Shown: positions 61,208-64,000 of the stretch, piece by piece
Layout: the number at the start of each line of letters is the position of its first letter
How positions within the stretch are numbered: position 1 is the stretch's first letter
NCBI GenBank assembly: GCA_035249985.1
Contig: DATFFP010000028.1
Location: forward strand, 87,243-151,242
Direction of reading: 5' to 3'
From: JAICNG01 sp035249985
Lineage (GTDB): Bacteria; Gemmatimonadota; Gemmatimonadetes; Gemmatimonadales; Gemmatimonadaceae
DNA: 64,000 bases
Program-made: the position numbers and the translations under genes
Notes under the pieces: generated by a model
What the model was told of the DNA's origin: nothing
Database searches by the model: none
What the model saw: only the letters and a program-made list of their open reading frames with translations

Positions 61208-63118
61208 ATGTCCGGCGCTGAATTTCACGAAGAAGACGTCCTCGGAAAAGCGTACGACGGGCGCCTGATGAGGCGCCTTCTCGTCTATCTCACGCCGTAC
61301 CGAGGACTTCTCGCCGGCGCGATCGCGATCCTCCTCGCCGAGGCGGTGCTCGCCCTCGCCGGCCCGCTCTTCACACGCGAGGTGATCGACGTCGCACTCC
61401 CCGCAGGCGACCGTGGGTTGGTGATGCAGCTCGCGGTGCTGCTCGCCGCGACGTTGGTGATCCAGTTCACGCTCGAGTACGCGGGCACGATTCTCACCAG
61501 CCTGCTCGGCCAGCGGGTGATGCGAGATCTGCGGATGCAGATCTTCACGCATCTGCAGCGACTCTCGATCCCATTCTTCGATCGGACACCGGTCGGCCGA
61601 CTCATCACGCGGGTCACGTCCGATGTCGAGGCGCTGAACGAGCTGTTCACGGCCGGCGTCGTCGCCGGTGTCGGCGACCTGTTCACGCTCGCGGTGATCA
61701 GCGTCGTGATGCTGATCATCGACTGGCGCCTGGCCCTCGCCGCCTTCGCCGTCATTCCTTTCGTGCTCCTCACGTCGCACATCTTCAGAAAGCACGTGCG
61801 CGAGGTGTACCGCGACATCCGCACGCGACTCGCGCGCATCAATGCGTTCCTTCAAGAGCGCCTTACCGGCATGCGCGTCGTACAGCTCTTCGGGCGTGAA
61901 GCCGACGAGGCTCGGCGATTCGACGAGTGGAATCGCTCCCACCTCGACGCGCACTTGCGCTCGATCAGGATCTACGCGCTCTACTTTCCCGCCATCGAAG
62001 TGCTGACGTCGGTCGCGCTCGCGAGCCTCCTCGTCGCCGGAGCCGATCGCGTGGCCGCGAACACGCTCACCGTCGGGACGGTGGCGGCCTTCCTCCAGTT
62101 CGTGCGCCGATTCTTCCAGCCGCTGCAGGACCTCTCCGAGAAATACAACATCCTGCAGGGAGCGATGGCGTCCTCGGAAAGGATTTTTCAGCTGCTGGAT
62201 ACCGAAGGTGAAGGCGCTGAAGGCGCTGGACGCGCTGGAGGCGCTGAAGGCGCTGGTAGCGCTGAAAGCGCTGACGGCGCTGGTAGCGCTGGAGCGCGCC
62301 GTGTCGTTACAGCGCCTCCAGCGCTTTCAGCGCCTCCAGCGCCTTCAGTTACCGTCGAATTTCACGACGTCTGGTTCGCCTACGCCGAGCCCGAGTGGGT
62401 CCTCAAGGGCGTGAGCTTCCGGGCCCGCCCGGGGGAGACGGTCGCTCTCGTCGGCCACACGGGTGCGGGCAAGACCACGATCGTCTCGCTGCTTCTGCGC
62501 TTCTACGATCCGCAGCGTGGGCGCATAACGATTGCCCTCGATGACGGACCGCCACGCGACATTCGCGACCTCCCTCTCGACACGCTCCGCGCCCTGATCG
62601 GCTATGTCCAGCAGGACATCTTTCTCTTCGCCGGTGACATTGCCAGCAACATTCGGCTGTCGGCACCGCTCACCGACGCCGCCGTGGCTGCGGCTGCCAC
62701 GCAGGTCGGAGCCGATCGTGTCATTCGCCGGCTTCCGGACGGGTACGCGCACGAGCTGGGTGAGCGCGGGGCGTCCGTGAGTGTGGGCGAGCGGCAGCTC
62801 CTGTCGTTTGCACGGGCCATCGCCGCCGATCCGGCGCTCTTGCTTCTCGACGAGGCGACGAGCGCCGTGGACAGCGAGATCGAGGCGGAAATTCAGCGCG
62901 CCCTCGCGGTGCTCATGGTCGGGAGGACGACGATCGCCGTTGCACATCGGCTCAGCACGGTCATGGGGGCCGATCAGATCCTCGTGCTGCATCACGGGAC
63001 GGTTCGCGAGCGTGGGACCCACCGCGAGCTCCTGGCGCGGGGCGGGTTGTACGAGCGACTCTTTCGGCTGCAGGCCGGGCTGGCGTCTGGCGAGCGCGAG
63101 CCCGCGCGCGCGGTCTAG
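61208..63118 (+). CDS. ABC exporter (half-transporter with fused ATPase) carrying a repeat insertion
   Basis: 636 aa. Six-helix membrane domain (about 20-310), then ATPase (about 380-620) with Walker A GHTGAGKT at 416-423, Q-loop GYVQQDIFLFAG, a signature of the SVGERQ form seen in MdlA/B-type exporters, and LLLLDEATSAVDSE. It is a homodimer or MdlAB-like exporter for lipids, drugs or peptides. Between the two domains, residues about 333-381 (an Ala/Gly/Ser-rich stretch) are translated from a 9-nt repeat palindrome; normal linkers there are some 15 residues. Confidence 0.93.
   Translation: MSGAEFHEEDVLGKAYDGRLMRRLLVYLTPYRGLLAGAIAILLAEAVLALAGPLFTREVIDVALPAGDRGLVMQLAVLLAATLVIQFTLEYAGTILTSLLGQRVMRDLRMQIFTHLQRLSIPFFDRTPVGRLITRVTSDVEALNELFTAGVVAGVGDLFTLAVISVVMLIIDWRLALAAFAVIPFVLLTSHIFRKHVREVYRDIRTRLARINAFLQERLTGMRVVQLFGREADEARRFDEWNRSHLDAHLRSIRIYALYFPAIEVLTSVALASLLVAGADRVAANTLTVGTVAAFLQFVRRFFQPLQDLSEKYNILQGAMASSERIFQLLDTEGEGAEGAGRAGGAEGAGSAESADGAGSAGARRVVTAPPALSAPPAPSVTVEFHDVWFAYAEPEWVLKGVSFRARPGETVALVGHTGAGKTTIVSLLLRFYDPQRGRITIALDDGPPRDIRDLPLDTLRALIGYVQQDIFLFAGDIASNIRLSAPLTDAAVAAAATQVGADRVIRRLPDGYAHELGERGASVSVGERQLLSFARAIAADPALLLLDEATSAVDSEIEAEIQRALAVLMVGRTTIAVAHRLSTVMGADQILVLHHGTVRERGTHRELLARGGLYERLFRLQAGLASGEREPARAV
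62204..62349. repeat. 9-nt repeat palindrome inside the ABC exporter gene
   Basis: About ten units of the type GAAGGCGCT or GGAGGCGCT up to 62300, a nine-base loop GTGTCGTTA, then the complementary units (TCCAGCGCC, TTCAGCGCC) at 62310-62349. The frame stays open across the whole element. Confidence 0.95.
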
Positions 63119-63232
63119 CGTGCTTGCCAGCGGCCCCGGGGCCCACGTAGCTTCCTCGATGAAGCGCACGCGAGGGATGCGCTGCGTCTCGCACCCCGCT
63201 CGCCCGCGCGTTTCAGCGCCGACCTCCACGCC

Positions 63233-64000
63233 ATGCCCTATCTCCAACTCGACGGACAACGCATTACGCTCGAGATCGGGGAAGTCACGATTGGCTCCGG
63301 CCAGGGAGCCGGTGTGAGAGTGACAGGGGCAGGAGAAGCCACGGCCATCCTTCGAGTCGGACCCGACCTTCAATCCAGCGTCCGACGCGTCGGCGAATCG
63401 ACCGTCCGCGTCAACGGCGTGCAATTGGGCGCCGAGCCGACGCCGCTGATCCATGGTGACAAGATCGAGGTCGGGGAGGCCGAGCTCTTCTTCGGCGATG
63501 ACCGGATGGCTGGCAGCACGCAATACATCTCTTCTGCCAATCTTCCCCAACGGCCTGGCGGCGCGCCGGTTCGCGCGGCCCGCCGCACCCAGGCATCGGG
63601 TGGCCGGCTCGTCTCCCTCGTGGCTGGGCGGGAATATGCCGTTCCCGTCGGGGGGATCGTGATCGGTCGCGATGCGTCCTGCGATGTCGTCGTGCCTACG
63701 TCCGAGGTCTCACGCAGGCACGCTGAGATCGCACCCTCGAACGAGGGGTACGTCCTCAAGGATACGAGCACCAACGGGGTGTTCGTGAACGGCGAGCGCG
63801 TTTCCGTCACCCAGTCGCTCGGTCGTGGCGACATCGTTCGCGTGGGGAACGAAGACTTCCGCTTTTATGCCGACCTCGTGGTCGACGCGACCCCGACCGA
63901 CGTCACGCCGACTCCGACGGAGCCAGCAGCCGCGGCGCAGGCGGCGCGCGAGGCGGCCGCTGCTCGATCGGCGGCGCGGGAGGCGGCGCCCGCTCCATCG
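63233..64000 (+). CDS. Double FHA-domain protein, C-terminus outside the window
   Basis: At least 256 aa from ATG 63233, open to the window end. Residues 1-88 form an FHA-like fold with weak motifs (ITLEIGEVTIGSGQGAGVRV, STVRVNGVQL). Residues 118-205 form a clear FHA domain: IVIGRDASCDVVVPTSEVSRRHAEIAPSNEGYVLKDTSTNGVFVNGERV, with the phosphothreonine-binding Arg, Ser and Asn. A Pro/Ala-rich linker follows, so more domains are likely downstream. Such proteins act in Ser/Thr-kinase signalling. Confidence 0.88.
   Translation, partial: MPYLQLDGQRITLEIGEVTIGSGQGAGVRVTGAGEATAILRVGPDLQSSVRRVGESTVRVNGVQLGAEPTPLIHGDKIEVGEAELFFGDDRMAGSTQYISSANLPQRPGGAPVRAARRTQASGGRLVSLVAGREYAVPVGGIVIGRDASCDVVVPTSEVSRRHAEIAPSNEGYVLKDTSTNGVFVNGERVSVTQSLGRGDIVRVGNEDFRFYADLVVDATPTDVTPTPTEPAAAAQAAREAAAARSAAREAAPAPS

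Overview
The window is GC-rich, densely coding bacterial DNA from a Gram-negative organism. Outer-membrane features are plentiful: a Pal-type lipoprotein, a SusC/SusD-like pair, a large DUF5916 barrel protein and two lytic transglycosylases. The mixture of DUF5916, SusC/D-like receptors without glycoside hydrolases, GlsB-type proteins and a LuxR-type AAA regulator fits Gemmatimonadota best. That placement is inferred from gene content, not from a marker tree. There is no prophage, insertion sequence or CRISPR array.

Regions. 1-11 kb is housekeeping: a DUF445 protein, Lon, Ffh, then rpsP-rimM-trmD and rplS-rnhB, with an aldehyde dehydrogenase, a SWIM protein and an unusual receiver-HisKA protein between trmD and rplS, followed by the Pal-like lipoprotein. 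11-26 kb holds an M20 peptidase, a VOC protein, tRNA-Lys, the DUF5916 barrel protein, two lytic transglycosylases, moaC, holB, a flavin monooxygenase, a macrodomain protein, a four-helix-bundle (S23/IVS-type) gene and a CPA2 antiporter. 26-32.6 kb holds SusD/SusC, a DmpA-type peptidase and a PfpI/DJ-1 protein. 32.7-39.4 kb encodes a LuxR-type ATPase regulator next to a GAF/PAS histidine kinase.

39.6-49.7 kb is a ten-gene, tightly overlapping minus-strand operon that looks like a biosynthetic gene cluster. It encodes an MMPL exporter, a radical SAM enzyme, a GNAT-like protein, a DUF3419 (BtaA-like) enzyme, two ferritin-like diiron proteins, a seryl-tRNA-synthetase-like amino acid:carrier-protein ligase, its carrier protein, a thioester-reductase-like SDR and a KAS III-like enzyme. 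Together they suggest an exported aminoacyl-primed lipid or aminoketone product that I cannot match to a known pathway. 49.9-54 kb has small orphan genes, including two tandem paralogue pairs. 54.3-57 kb is a sulfur-stress operon: an ArsR-rhodanese fusion, a persulfide-dioxygenase-like MBL protein and an MFS transporter, behind a clear operator. 57-64 kb holds tRNA-Asn, UvrA, two GlsB proteins, an ABC exporter and a double-FHA protein.

Across the window runs a second layer not explained by genes: a family of long palindromes built from short tandem units (7, 8, 9 or 10 nt) whose sequences differ from site to site. They sit almost exactly between stop codons, mostly at convergent gene ends. 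Nine-nt versions also enter reading frames (macrodomain N-terminus, GNAT C-terminus, ABC exporter linker). One pair of inverted nine-nt arrays encloses the four-helix-bundle gene, as in 23S rRNA intervening sequences. The carrier-protein gene cluster and this palindrome system are the two parts of the window most worth following up.
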